Part shown: positions 1 to 11,400 of the stretch, piece by piece
Numbering within the stretch: position 1 is the first letter of the stretch
Layout: the number at the start of each line of letters is the position of its first letter
Made by a program: the position numbers and the translations under genes
NCBI GenBank assembly: GCA_013398275.1
Contig: VZSE01002737.1
Location: forward strand, 189,961 to 253,960
Reading direction: 5' to 3'
DNA from: Promerops cafer
Taxonomy: Eukaryota > Chordata > Aves > Passeriformes > Nectariniidae
DNA length: 64,000 nt
The notes under the pieces: generated by a model
Database searches by the model: none
What the model saw: the letters and a program-made list of their open reading frames with translations, nothing else
What the model was told of the DNA's origin: nothing

Positions 1-2040
1 TGCTCAAACCAGTCTGCTCTGTCATTAATTTTCTGCGGGTTTCAGCTGTGATTCCTGTGTTTGCTCAGCTACAGCAGGATGTTCAGTACAGAACAAAGCC
101 GAAAGCTGAACAGTTACCCTCATTTCTAAATCGGTTGCATGCAGCATTCAGGCACCTCAATCTGTTAATTACTATGTCTGGAAAGACTTGGCATACATAT
201 TCATCACCTGCAATTGTCATGCTGCCAGCTTTTGCAATTTTAATCACCAACTTCATGATATCTGGCATTTTTCTTGAAGTCGAATCCTTCAGAATTGTTT
301 GGTTTCCTGACAGTCTCAGTTTTGCTTCTTTTTAGAAAAGAAACTCTAAATTTAAGGTCCTGAGATTTCAAAGAGAAAAACTGAAATATCAATATCTGGG
401 GAGAAAATGAAGATTTTGGAGAAGAGTTGTAAGAATAAATGGTCACTAAAATATGACTTCAAGAAAAGCAAAGTTCACTTTAGTTAAAAAAAAATGGAGG
501 AGTAAGATTATATAGGGAAAAAATAATGTGGCCTGTTGCAGTCAATATGATAATTAATTACATAAGGTATTACAATAAGCGGTGATCACATGAGCCAAGA
601 AGGCTCTTGGAGGATGAACTCAGATGAATTTATTCCCATTTGTAACAGAATGAGCTGTTAAGAGCTCATTATTAAGAGCTTTATGACTTCTGCAGCATCA
701 GAGCTGGCTGACTGCAAAAACTATGGAAATGTTTGCCAGCTGTCTATAAATTATAAGATTAGACAAACAGCTGGGAAAGAGCTTCACAGAATACTTCATC
801 CTGCTTTAGACCATCCATGAAGCCTCTTTCACAATTTTGCTTCTGTAATCCAACACATCTTGTTTCAGCACAAGCATGATAGTGATGCACTGCAACTTCT
901 ATTAGTAGAGAGCAGCAAAGGCAACACTGCTGTTTTACTCCACATCACCTCTGCCTGAGAGGAAAACAAAAAACACTGACAAAGTTTCATAAGAAAAGAA
1001 TTTTTTTTTTCTCCTAAGTTCTCTGTGTCAAAGAGAAAGTGCTATGGATCAAGGCAAAGGCATGTTTCAGTACTTGGGTATCTTCACAACTGTGTGGCAT
1101 TGCTGTAAGCACCCTCAGAGCAAAGCCGTGTCAAAGTGAGCTGCGGATCAGCGGTGCGGGGCTGCTCCTTCATCCCACTCTCTGCTCCTCAGCTGGCTGT
1201 AGGGCACGCTCTCCAAGGACTGACCTCTTGGCTCTCTACTGCATCCTCCTGCTATTCTTGCAGCAGGGAGGATGGATTTGAAAGCAATCCCAGTTATCAA
1301 AGCAGCAGTTACTCTGCCTACTTTGGACTTCAGAAATCAGTTCAGACTAATTCTCAAGTTCTTGCAGTCAGAGACTTGGGAGGCAATTTCCTTTTAAAAA
1401 GTCTCTCTCTTCCTTAAGTGTTTATCGACCCGTCAAAACTCTGTATCCATGATTTGTTGATTTCAAAATCCTAAACAATTTCAATTCAGTTATGCAATCC
1501 AAAAGCACATGTATTTTCCTGCCCAATGAAGTTTGTTTGAAGAGATTAAAAATAATTATGAAATAACTGTCCAAGAGACAAAGAGTGTTTAGGGCATTCC
1601 ACTGAGTTGAATCTAATTCAAGTCAACAATTGCCAGAAGCCAGAAGTGTCTCAGTTCCCTTTGACTGTTAGGACAAGCTTGTTGCTGGTTTATCCTCGAC
1701 AAAAATACGGGCACATCACATAATCCTTCAGCTTTTTGGCATCCTCAGGAAAGAGGATGGGAACTGAATAGTCTTGAGGCATTACCCACATGTTATTGAA
1801 CTCATCTCTTCAGACAAAAAGAGCAGTGCATGACAAACACAGGTGTATCAATAAGTACCACCTTCAACAGCAAACAAACCGGGGGCATCCTTCTCCAGAA
1901 GTGTAGGGGTGTCATCCTAAAACACGATATCCCTTAGCTGCAGAGGAAGCTTTTTACAGAATAGTAAGTAAACAAGGAAATTCTTAATTCATATCTTATT
2001 TCATTGGAGTTTGCCTTGCTACTAGTTGTGTTGTACCTGC
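1..2040. other. Non-coding unique DNA, no gene seen
   Basis: No reading frame here exceeds about 95 codons and none resembles a known protein. The stretch is AT-rich apart from a short moderately GC-rich patch at about 1,120-1,280 with a few CpGs. It holds one motif arrangement listed separately (E-box pair at 736-775). I see no repeat family that I recognise. Confidence 0.6.
736..775. promoter_or_regulatory. Inverted E-box pair around an AT-rich core
   Basis: Two CAGCTG E-boxes lie at 737-742 and 768-773, in near-mirror context (CCAGCTGTCT on the left, AGACAAACAGCTGG on the right). The 25 bp between them include an AT-rich core (TATAAATTATAA). CAGCTG is the class bound by bHLH dimers such as MyoD, ASCL and TCF-type factors. 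The motifs are read directly; regulatory use is inference. Confidence 0.25.
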
Positions 2041-2311
2041 CCAGCAGGAGGAGTTCTGATTTAATCAATTAATCAATGCAGCCCTGCTTCACTATGAGCA
2101 ACTTCAACTTAAATTAGAGTTTTGTATGTCCATAAATTGTAATTAGTAATCAAGAGATAATGCTGCTGCTTGAAATATTTCACAGAACTGCAGGAATCAC
2201 TAATGTGTTTGATTCTATTCTGTTTAGGTTAGTCTGAGGTCTCTTGCTGACCTCTGTGAGTCCAATACTACCTTTTAGTATAATCCTACTCATTATTAGT
2301 GCTAATGAGTA
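2041..2311. promoter_or_regulatory. Homeodomain-motif cluster, candidate non-coding element
   Basis: The octamer TTAATCAA occurs twice in direct tandem at 2061-2076. TAATTAG followed by TAATC occurs near 2142-2155. A 9-bp inverted repeat, TACTCATTA/TAATGAGTA, sits at 2287-2295 and 2303-2311 with a 7-nt spacer. Such spacing resembles sites for homeodomain dimers (HOX/PBX, HNF1 or POU classes), but the match to any one factor is imperfect. Without conservation data this stays a candidate only. Confidence 0.25.
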
Positions 2312-5300
2312 CAGCTCCCTCAATTGCTTCATTTCAGTAGTTTCTGTCAGCCTTACTTTTCCTGACTGGCATCTGAAACAGCAACTTATTATAAGCGAGC
2401 TCTGAAAGTCCTGACTTTCTCCCAGCTCTTACTTATTTAATCATGAGGATAAAAATCAGAAATCTGTATCTACTTTAATTTTTCTCTTTCCGAAATTCCG
2501 GTCACACTTACAAAGCTAAAGTCATAAAGGAATTCCTACACTCTTAGGTAGCATAACAACTCATACTTCATAGGAAATTCATGCAATGCAGATCTGCAGT
2601 CCAAGACAACAAAGTCTGCTGGGGGGAAGGAAACAAGGAGGTTACATGACTCTTCCCTAGGTGTGCAGCACACCCCTCAATGACATTCTGCTCATACGTG
2701 TTTCATGGCTTTTGTGGCAACAACTTTTAAAATGGTCCACTGACTGTTTATTTTCAGATTTCTGTGTTGCTCCATTTCTCCTCTGGAAACAAGGGGCTCT
2801 CTTGTGTAGTCCCCTGTAGTCCCTTTTTTGATGTCCTGCATCCCAAAGGAATGCACCTTGGAAGTATCTCAGATCTCTGTAGAGAGGAGAAACTGGAATA
2901 CCAATTTCTAAGTTAGAATATTCATCATAGCTGCAACAGCAATAGTATTTTCAGTCCTTTCTTCCAAATAATTTTGCACTGCATCTCTTTCTGGCTCCTG
3001 GACATGGTCAGACTTTGGCTGTATCTGAAGAAATAAGAGTAAAGCAGAATGGGGATGAGCATCCCCAAGACCTTTGCTACTTGCCTTTCTGTCCAGGGAA
3101 GCTCAGGCAATTTTCATTGTTCCAGGGAGACAGCAAATAATGATCATCACAGGGAAAACTAAATAACTTCAGTGTAGTCTGATCCCAATGAAAAAAAGAA
3201 AGAAGCCCAGGCCATCATTTATTAGTGCAGAAGATGGTGTCACTCAGGCTGCTGCGTAGGTGCTCTGCAGCTCTGCCACGTGCTGGCTAAACCCCCCAGC
3301 TGAGAAGTCAGGAGATCTCCCAGCAGTGGCAGCTGGGTTGGGCTGTGTCCCTTCTGCCTTGCTGGAGGGTCAGGAGGATGAGCAAGGCTGGATGGGGACT
3401 GGACAGGCTCAGAACATGTGGCCACCAAAGCATGAACCCAACAGGACGAATCAAGAAAGCTCTCTGAAGAACTTTAATCAGATGGCCTTCAATATTAGAG
3501 TAAAAATTATCCATGCCTTTCTTTTCCCTCTGAAGTAGAAAGGGTGTCCAAAAAGTGCTTTTCTCCTGATCTTTAAGAAAAAGAATCTTACTCCTGAGGA
3601 AACCATGTTTTCCTCCATATTAGATAAATATCAATTTAGTGAGAAAAGTGTAAGACTTTACTATTTCGTAAACAGTGCTAAATAATATAAATCCCATCTC
3701 AGAGTTTGGGACATTCCCGTCTACTAGCCGATATTAAATGTTTCTTCATCACTAATCCAGAGACACAACTGCAGCCTTTGATAACTTTTACTTGCAAGTC
3801 ATTCTAGCAGTGCATGAAGTGTGAATATAATTACAGTCTCAGAATATTACTATTTCTATTGTACTGGAACTCTGTTCCACACAACCTCTTCAGATAAGAT
3901 AGAAGTGTTTGATGTGACTACGTCTTCAATTAACATTTCTGGAAGATAATGGAAGGCATTGATTGGAAAATCCTTATCAAGGTAAAAGTGTTTGAGAACT
4001 AAAGAAACAACGTGCCTGTCAGACCTCACTACACCCTCAGCAATGTCTGTAATTGAAAAGGGGCTCCATAAAGTCCAGGCGAGCAGTTCTTTAGCTGTAA
4101 AGTTACATATTAACAGATATATGTCTCTACATATGCAGATATATAAATAAAAATCGTTATGTCATGCTCTGTTTGTAAGAAAAGTGAAGAAGATGGTTTA
4201 TCCAGCATCTGAGTGTTGGGTATCTCAGAGCAGGAAAGTATTGAGGATCATGCAGTGCTTTCTGTGGTACATCAGAGCAGGCCAGGTGCAACTGCACACA
4301 TATTGTCTGTAAGAATAGAAACCAAGATTTTTCAAGTTTTTCTCCTGCAGCTAAGCTTCTTCACTCATGAGGGACAACAGAAAAGCAGCAGCCAGTGCCT
4401 GTGTGTACCTGCAGATAAGCACTGGGCACAGTGCTTATCCTTCACCAGAGAGAAGGATTCCTGTGCAAACTGAGCACTTCAGGAGTGCTGCCGTTAGGGT
4501 TTGGGGTTTGGTTTTCTGGGAATGAAGTGAATTGATTGGCAGTTTCCCCACTAACAGTAAATAATGTTCCACCCTGAAGGCATACTGTAGATCTTTCTCT
4601 GCTTGAGCAGTTGTTTGACAAGCTGTGAAGCAGAAGGTGAGCTTACAGCCCAAAATGAGCATACCTGAAAACAAGCCAGCTTTAGGTCAGCTAGATGAGG
4701 GACATTTACACTGCACAGAAACACAGCATTGAGCAGTCCTACTGTGCTGATTCAGGAGGGAGTAGCAAAGATCAGGGTTCACCTTAGCAGGGTTTCTCAT
4801 GCTCCGATTTATGTTTTTAATATACTGTAAGATTTGTTTAATCTTCTTAGAAATGAAAATTTGCTGAAGAAATTACCAAGAATGGGAGACAGGGAAGAGA
4901 AGTTTTATTTAGTAGGGGAAGAGGTGACGGATTTAAGGAAGGAAATAACCCCCAAAATTGCAAAGATGTGGAAAGCCAGGTCTTGGAAGGCATCTTGCTT
5001 TCCTCAGGAGAGCCATTCTCCTCCACTGACATCCACGGAGAGGTCTTAGACAGCCCTCTGCTCTTCTTCCCAAAGACTGTGGGTGGCAAATCAGGGTTCT
5101 GCAAAACCGACACAGGCATTGAGTCTGTCTCTCAGAGTAAGCCTTTTGAAAAGCTGTGGCCAACCACACATGCCTTTGCTACCAGGCTGTAGTTCAGCAG
5201 CTGGAAATAATGGCCATGAAAGATTACCCAGGGCTGCAAGGTAGAGAGTGTTGCTAAAGGAAGGTTCTTTTGAACCTTCTGAAGTTCAGAAGGATGGATT

Positions 5301-6118
5301 TCTAAACATACATGTCACATAAGTACTCACTGTAGCTCAGAATGTCAGGGACAAACTCCCCCCTGTGCTCCACCAGTCCTTTCCAGATGAATAAACAATA
5401 TCCTTCTTAATTAATCTATGCAGATGGCACATTTGCCCCCTATGTATGGCCATATATGGGGCACGTGCTTGGGAAATCTGCAGTGACCAGGAAGAGATGT
5501 GCTCTAAAGTCAGTGCAACAACATCCAGCTGGAATTTAAAACTGCAGTGGTCCAAACAGGGCCACACCTCTGCATGGGGTTTTTTGGTTTGTTTTGGTTT
5601 CTCAAATGTAGGCTTTGTAGATGTTTAGTTTACACAAAACCCTCCACATCCCCAACTTCTTTTGAGAGGATGACATCATTTTCCTCTCACTCACATCACC
5701 TCACTCAGCACAGAACCATTTCTCACATCCCGTGCATATCCCACCCAAACCACCATGTGCCACTGGAAGTTTGCTCTCCCTCCTCTGTTCCAATATACCA
5801 AATATTGCTATGAAGGGTGACTAGCAATGCTCTCAGTCACTCCCAAATTAGTGCCATGAAGAATGCAGAAAGAATTTTATAATTTTTTTCTATACCTATC
5901 TGATGAAGAGTGGTTAGCTCTTCACCATCTCTGAGCCACTAAACAGAAAGATGAAAATGGAGCCTAATAAAGATTTCTCTTTTTTGGCACTGTGATCCTG
6001 GAACGTATTACTGTTAGATAATTAGACCATAAGTCTCCTCACAGCAAGTCTCCTGGCTTTATAGACACCTGGATTGTTTGCTAAGCACCCAGAGCACTGT
6101 TCATGCTTTAAGAGCAAA

Positions 6119-6140
6119 TTAATTATCATGAGTCAATTAG
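6119..6140. promoter_or_regulatory. TTAATTA / TGAGTCA / CAATTAG cluster
   Basis: A homeodomain core (TTAATTA, 6119-6125), a perfect AP-1 site (TGAGTCA, 6129-6135) and a second homeodomain-like core (CAATTAG, 6134-6140) fall within 22 bp. The AP-1 and second homeodomain sites share two bases. The arrangement is read directly; function is inferred from motif density only. Confidence 0.2.
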
Positions 6141-7501
6141 CAGTACCCTAGACACACTAATGGGTAGACTGGATCATCAAGCAAACCTATTCAGAAACTT
6201 TATAAATAATATTCTTCCTGGAGTTAGCATATTTATTATTAGCATAGTTATTATTTTACAAGATTTTAATCTTGGTTTCCTTTCTAAGTTTACTTAGATA
6301 GGCATTCAATCTCTGGCTGTTTTGTGAGAAGCTCATTGTTTATTTTAATTTTTTCTGTACCTATGTTGCAAGTTCGGCCGCTTGAGTTGCCTGCTGATGT
6401 TTGTGTCCTTGACTTGATTCTTTAAAGCTGAGCACTAATGATAAACAGAAAATAACCAAATAAACAGCTTTCAGCATGAATTTTTAGTGAAAAAATACAG
6501 TTTTCCAGGGTTTATTAAATCAATGTTTGGAAATACTCTCCTGACCTTCCTACAACTCTCAAGATCTTGGGTCAACTGCAGTCAATATGGCCTGAAAGTA
6601 AACAATCTTTGTGGTTTTTAACTTTAGGTATTTGTAAAATATCTTTGGGTATTTTTGATAGAGTTGGATGAAAACAATCATCAGTGGAAGAAATCACCAG
6701 AGCTACCTGATTGGAAAACTGAACAAGCCAACCGGAGAAGCACAGCATGAATAAATGTGGTGCCATATTTCATTGTCTCCCCAAAGAAAAACAAAACATT
6801 TGCTCTGTATTTTAACACATATACCTGCTTCTCAACTGCTAGCTTGCCTCAATGACTGGAACCAGGCAAAAAAAAAGAGCAGGGATTCTGTAAATGAACT
6901 CACTTTAAAATTATGTCCCCTGTGAGGGATTTAATTGGGGGAGGGGGTTCTGATTTGTTTTTCTCTGGAAGAGAATATTCTGAGCAGCAGTTGTTGGTTT
7001 AGAGAGCACGATTCTGCTGCATAGCCCTTGAAGGTCCTTAATCATAAGGGTTTTTTATCTTAGTTAGAAGAATTGCCCTAACCACAGAAATGACAAAACT
7101 GGTCTCCACAAAAGGATGCTTAGAGCTGTAGGCTGCTGTTTTCTGAGAAGAGACAGGCAGCAAAAAGAAAATAGAATGTGCTTCTAAGCAGTTGTCTGGT
7201 GCCTGTGTTATGTAGTTCAGTCAGAGCTGGTACATCTTTGCTTGAGGAGCCCCTTCTGATGCAGCATTTCTGCATTCCCCGTGGGGATACATCACAAACA
7301 TTGCATCTCCAGGGGACAGAGTAAATTCTAATCACAAGAAAATCTGCCAGCAGGATATCAGTAGGAGAATTTACTCTGGAAACAAAATATTGAACAACTT
7401 CTAACCATGTAGACAAGGACATTTTGTTATCACAGCCCTTTGCCTTCCTTCTATTCAACCCCACAGCCAGCAGGGCAACATCCCCCCTAGAGGATGCTAG
7501 A

Positions 7502-7521
7502 GGGACAGGGGGGGTGAAGGG
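7502..7521 (+). other. G-quadruplex motif
   Basis: Four G3 tracts occur with loops of 3, 1 and 4 nt (the middle seven-G run supplies two tracts). This fits the standard G3-loop(1-7) pattern. It sits in otherwise ordinary sequence with no promoter signal that I can see. Confidence 0.4.
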
Positions 7522-8285
7522 AATCTTCAGCAAAAAGTCTGCTTCCTCCTACCAGTAAAGCCCCCTTCTAGAGAATGGTGACAAACACATGCCAGGTTTA
7601 GAAGCTACTTGTTTGCTTCCCCTGAACATCACAAAAATTCAATCCAGCAGAAGGTACTTTGTCACAGTCCTCAGTGCATTTGTGACAGCTGGTGACAGGC
7701 TTGCTTTGGAAATCACCTTTTGAAAGGACCTAACTTTGCAGGTTTCTTTTAAGCCTCGGATCCAAAGGAACTGCCATCAAGGCAGACACCATTATTTCTA
7801 TCCTATAGCCTCACTTTTACCAGAGAGAGAATGTTCCATGGGATGTTCAGTCTCTCACACATTTTCCTTGTTTTTCAATGTCTACCTGACAGTCCAGGAT
7901 CCACAGAGATGTCACTGGTCTGCAGGGAGAAGTTTCAGGGTATTTTTTCAATTAGGTTGCAGAGCACAGTGAGGCTCTGAACATAGGGCTGTGTGTGTAA
8001 TCTTAGTTTAAGCATTTGACAGTGCACCTATTTACTCAGCCAGTGCAATTAGTAGATTCTTTTGAGGATTGCCATGCCACCAGACCCTACTGGGCTGAAT
8101 CACTCACTAGACAGGTGAAGAAAATGTCAGGCTGGGGTTTCAACTACAGATTTGGAGAGGATGTTTCAGGAAAATCGCAATGATTACAGAGGAGAGAACA
8201 GTTCTCCTAAATCCAGGCAAAAGAATGACACAATGAGAAATATCAGGTGGTCATATAATCCCTTTTGAACAGAAGATAACTGCAA

Positions 8286-8370
8286 GGGTTTGGATTCTGC
8301 TTCTGACTGCATCATTGTGAAGATCCTTAGACAGGTAATTTCATTTATCTGACTCTCAAATTTATTCCAT
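8286..8370 (+). repeat. MIR-like SINE fragment (ancient)
   Basis: The block runs in the same order as the MIR core recalled from family knowledge: a GGATTCTG-CTTCTGAC segment, then TTGTGAAGATCCTTAGACA resembling the 'TGTGACCTTGGGCA' core, then a segment like 'CACTTAACCTCTCTG...CTCA'. It is heavily diverged with small gaps, as expected for a relic older than birds. A profile search (for example nhmmer with the Dfam MIR models) would settle it. Confidence 0.35.
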
Positions 8371-8435
8371 TTTTATTCTCTTCCCTGATACCTGTGGACA
8401 ACAAGAATTTGTGTAAAGCAAAGGCTAGAAGAGGC

Positions 8436-8484
8436 AACAAAAAAAAAACAGAAACAAACAAACAAACAAACAAACAAAAAAACC
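8436..8484. repeat. (AAAC)n microsatellite with A-rich flanks
   Basis: Five to six AAAC units at about 8,452-8,476, bordered by an A-run on the left and A7C4 on the right. Such A-rich repeats often start from retroposon tails, but no element body is recognisable beside it. Confidence 0.85.
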
Positions 8485-11400
8485 CCAACAATGTTTCAAA
8501 ATTTGCCAGCTAGTCCTGCAAGAAGCTCTTTCAGTCAGGCAGCCTGATGGTTTTGTGCTGGTTTTACCCCAACTGAAAGACTGGAGTGAGCAGAAATTGT
8601 GCATGGCCATACAGATATTTTCTTAGAGATAAACATTTAATCAATGCCCACTTCACATACATAATCATCAGGTGCCTTCACAGGTATTTTACCTGATAGA
8701 AGAAATCAGATGTGTGTTTCCACATAACCATGGAAACCCCTTCAGGAGAATTAAGATTTCTTAGGAAGGAGGAGGCTCTGGCTAGCTGCTCTGGAGACTG
8801 AGGTACTGCAAACTTGAAACAATTTGTTTTTGTCACAGTGTAGGTTTGCCAGAACTGAAATTGCATGCTTATCTATCTTTCCTGCAAGTGCTTTTTTATC
8901 CATTGCCTTCCATACCTATGCAGAAAATAAATCTTAACATTGTCCCTGGTACCCATTATTTAATAGCATTTTACTGCTAAAGCTTATCCACTTGATTTCT
9001 CTATTTCCTCCCTGAAGCTTTTTTCTCCCACTTAAACCCTGCTGGGAGTCAAAGTGACTATAAAGAAGGAATAATTTTATAGTCTAAAGCATTAAACTAA
9101 AATGTTAAGCTAAGTCAAAACCAAAGCTACAGTATCTGTGCAAGAACCTGTACAAAGTATTTTGAGCTACTTCTAAGTCCTAGAAAAAGTTTGTAAGCAC
9201 TAGTGGAAATCCAGGCCATTTTTAAACAAATAAAGAATTTTCTCCAGAGCAAAGAACAAAAATAACCTTCCTTGCCATCTTTCCACTTTCACCTGAAACC
9301 AAACCAAGAACAGTTTTGGTTGCCAGAAAATCTGGGATACTGTTAGATCTTGTAGGCAAGTCAAGAGCCACGTCTTTGTCTTCTTTGGCTTCCAGGCAAT
9401 TCCAAATATTGTCACTCCTGGTGACCATTTCTATCTGACATATTTTTGCTCATTTCGCTCAAGAAAAGCATCTCTGTGACTTGTAATGCAAAGATGCTGC
9501 AGTTGCTGGTTGCTTTTTTCTTTTCTTTTTTGTCCTTGTTTATGAATTCCCTACCCTGGTTGATTTGCATGATGATGGTGTATTTATTTTTCAAACTAAG
9601 TATACTGGTCAAAATGTAAATCATAGGAATTTAGAAAATGCTTCTCCATAATTCAAAGTATGTGATGCTCATGCAAACAGAATTATTTTGTTTTCTTTCC
9701 CCCAAAGAATATTGCATAAACTCTACAAATAAATGGAAGTATTGCAGTCCATGCTGCTTTTCTTTATCCATAAATGGGAGTTCTGTCTAGTCTCTTTACT
9801 GGTGAACTGGGAAGGAGAGGGGAAAAAATAGGTCCTAATGTGATCTTATGCAATATCTAACATGTTATGTCACTAATATTTTTTTAATTTTCTCAGAAAC
9901 ATGCAGCTTGAAGTAATGTTAAATTATTTGTTTGTAATTGCTAATTTTCTTTCAATGCTCTTTGGTATTTCTTCTGAAAAAAAGACAAAATTCCCAGATC
10001 ATACAGTGCTGGGGAAATATCTGACACTGTCACATATTTTTATTAATTTTGTCTCAGTAAATGTATAACTGGGTAAATTGAAAGGATAGAGAGGAAAAAA
10101 ATCATAATTGAAAGAATGTTCTTAAATCAGGACTTTGGTTATAGAACCAATTCATAGTACACATTTGGGCATACTTAGATCTCAGTAGAAAACTGAACTT
10201 ATATCTGATTTCATCTTGAGCTCTGTTATCAATTACTTATAATCACTAAAATGTAAAGAGGAGACACTTTTACAATTACCTGTTGTTGTCTTGGGCCTTT
10301 GTGCAGCTAAAAACATGGTGCCAGTATAACTTTAAAAATCTCAGCTATGACATTTTTGTTACTTGATCTCAGCCCTCAGGCTCTTTATTTAAATAATAAA
10401 CCCAAGAAAATGAGTGCTGCTTAGTTAAAACTTGAAAATAAAACAAAAGAGAAGGAATGAAAACAGAGAGCACTGTTAGAATATCAAATGTCTTTTCAGA
10501 GAAAAACGTGCTGCGTTTTTTTGTTTCCTCATTTCCTTCAGGTTGGTGAGCAACAATGCAAATGATGAAATTGCACAGGCATGTATTTAGCTCATTTTAG
10601 AGATAAGTACACTTAGAAACAGGGTGATAGTCAATTTAGATGATCATACTGCTTCCATGAGCCCATGGAGTCTCCATGTTTCAATGTCTCTATGTTTTGA
10701 TTACTGCTGTAAAAAGTACAATAAGACTTATTATCCCCTGGGTATCTTCCCAGTTTCTAATTCCAAGTGGATGGTTTACATTCAGAAGCTTGATGTTTTA
10801 CATGCCTCTAAAAACATTGAGTTTTAACAATATTTATTATAGCAATTTTGGATGCTCTTAGCTTCGTGGACTTATTCAGCCTTTCTGGTGTACTGTGAAT
10901 ATCTTGGAATTAGTATTACTGCATGTCAATAAGTTCCTTAGATGAATCTTGACAGACTGAGGAATACTATATTAATTTTGTATTTTTATTTTGTTTGTTG
11001 ATGCTGATGGCCCCAATATGACTCATTGTTTTCCCTGATGAATAATTTAAAAGAGGTAGAAAAGCAAATTTGTCTGATATTTTCCTGAAGACTAAAAAAA
11101 CAATTCAGCACAATTTCAACCAGCTGGCAAAAGGAGGGAATCTAAAATGCTCGGTGTCTCTTCTGAAACACATTGGGGCCCTGCTATGAAGCACCTGCCC
11201 TGTGTCTGGCATCTCTGTGGATTCCTAACGACCTCTTAACTAATAACCACGTGTCTGAAGAAAAAAACATGGCCTGAAAGGGTGCACCACCTCTTTTCCA
11301 AATATCTCCTCATCCAGACTGCTGACCACAGAGCTCTGCAGCCACCAGCCTTGCAGAGAGATCTCCTCACCCCCTCCCCTAGAATAAGGAGTTGTATATA

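Larger units (their letters stand above)
2312..8285. other. Non-coding unique DNA, no gene seen
   Basis: About 6 kb of AT-rich sequence without a supportable exon. The longest frame is a 137-codon minus-strand ORF at 7,120-7,533 with no recognisable motif. Small items are an AP-1/homeodomain cluster at 6,119-6,140, a G-quadruplex motif at 7,502-7,521 and G/T-rich low complexity near 5,576-5,606. No interspersed repeat is recognisable by eye. Confidence 0.6.

Noticed and set aside
4490..4515. Telomere-like TTAGGG/TTTGGGG sequence
   Set aside because: Only one TTAGGG unit with loosely similar neighbours; not a repeat array.
7120..7533. A 137-codon minus-strand ORF
   Set aside because: No recognisable domain and an ordinary length for chance in 64 kb; no splice or promoter context.
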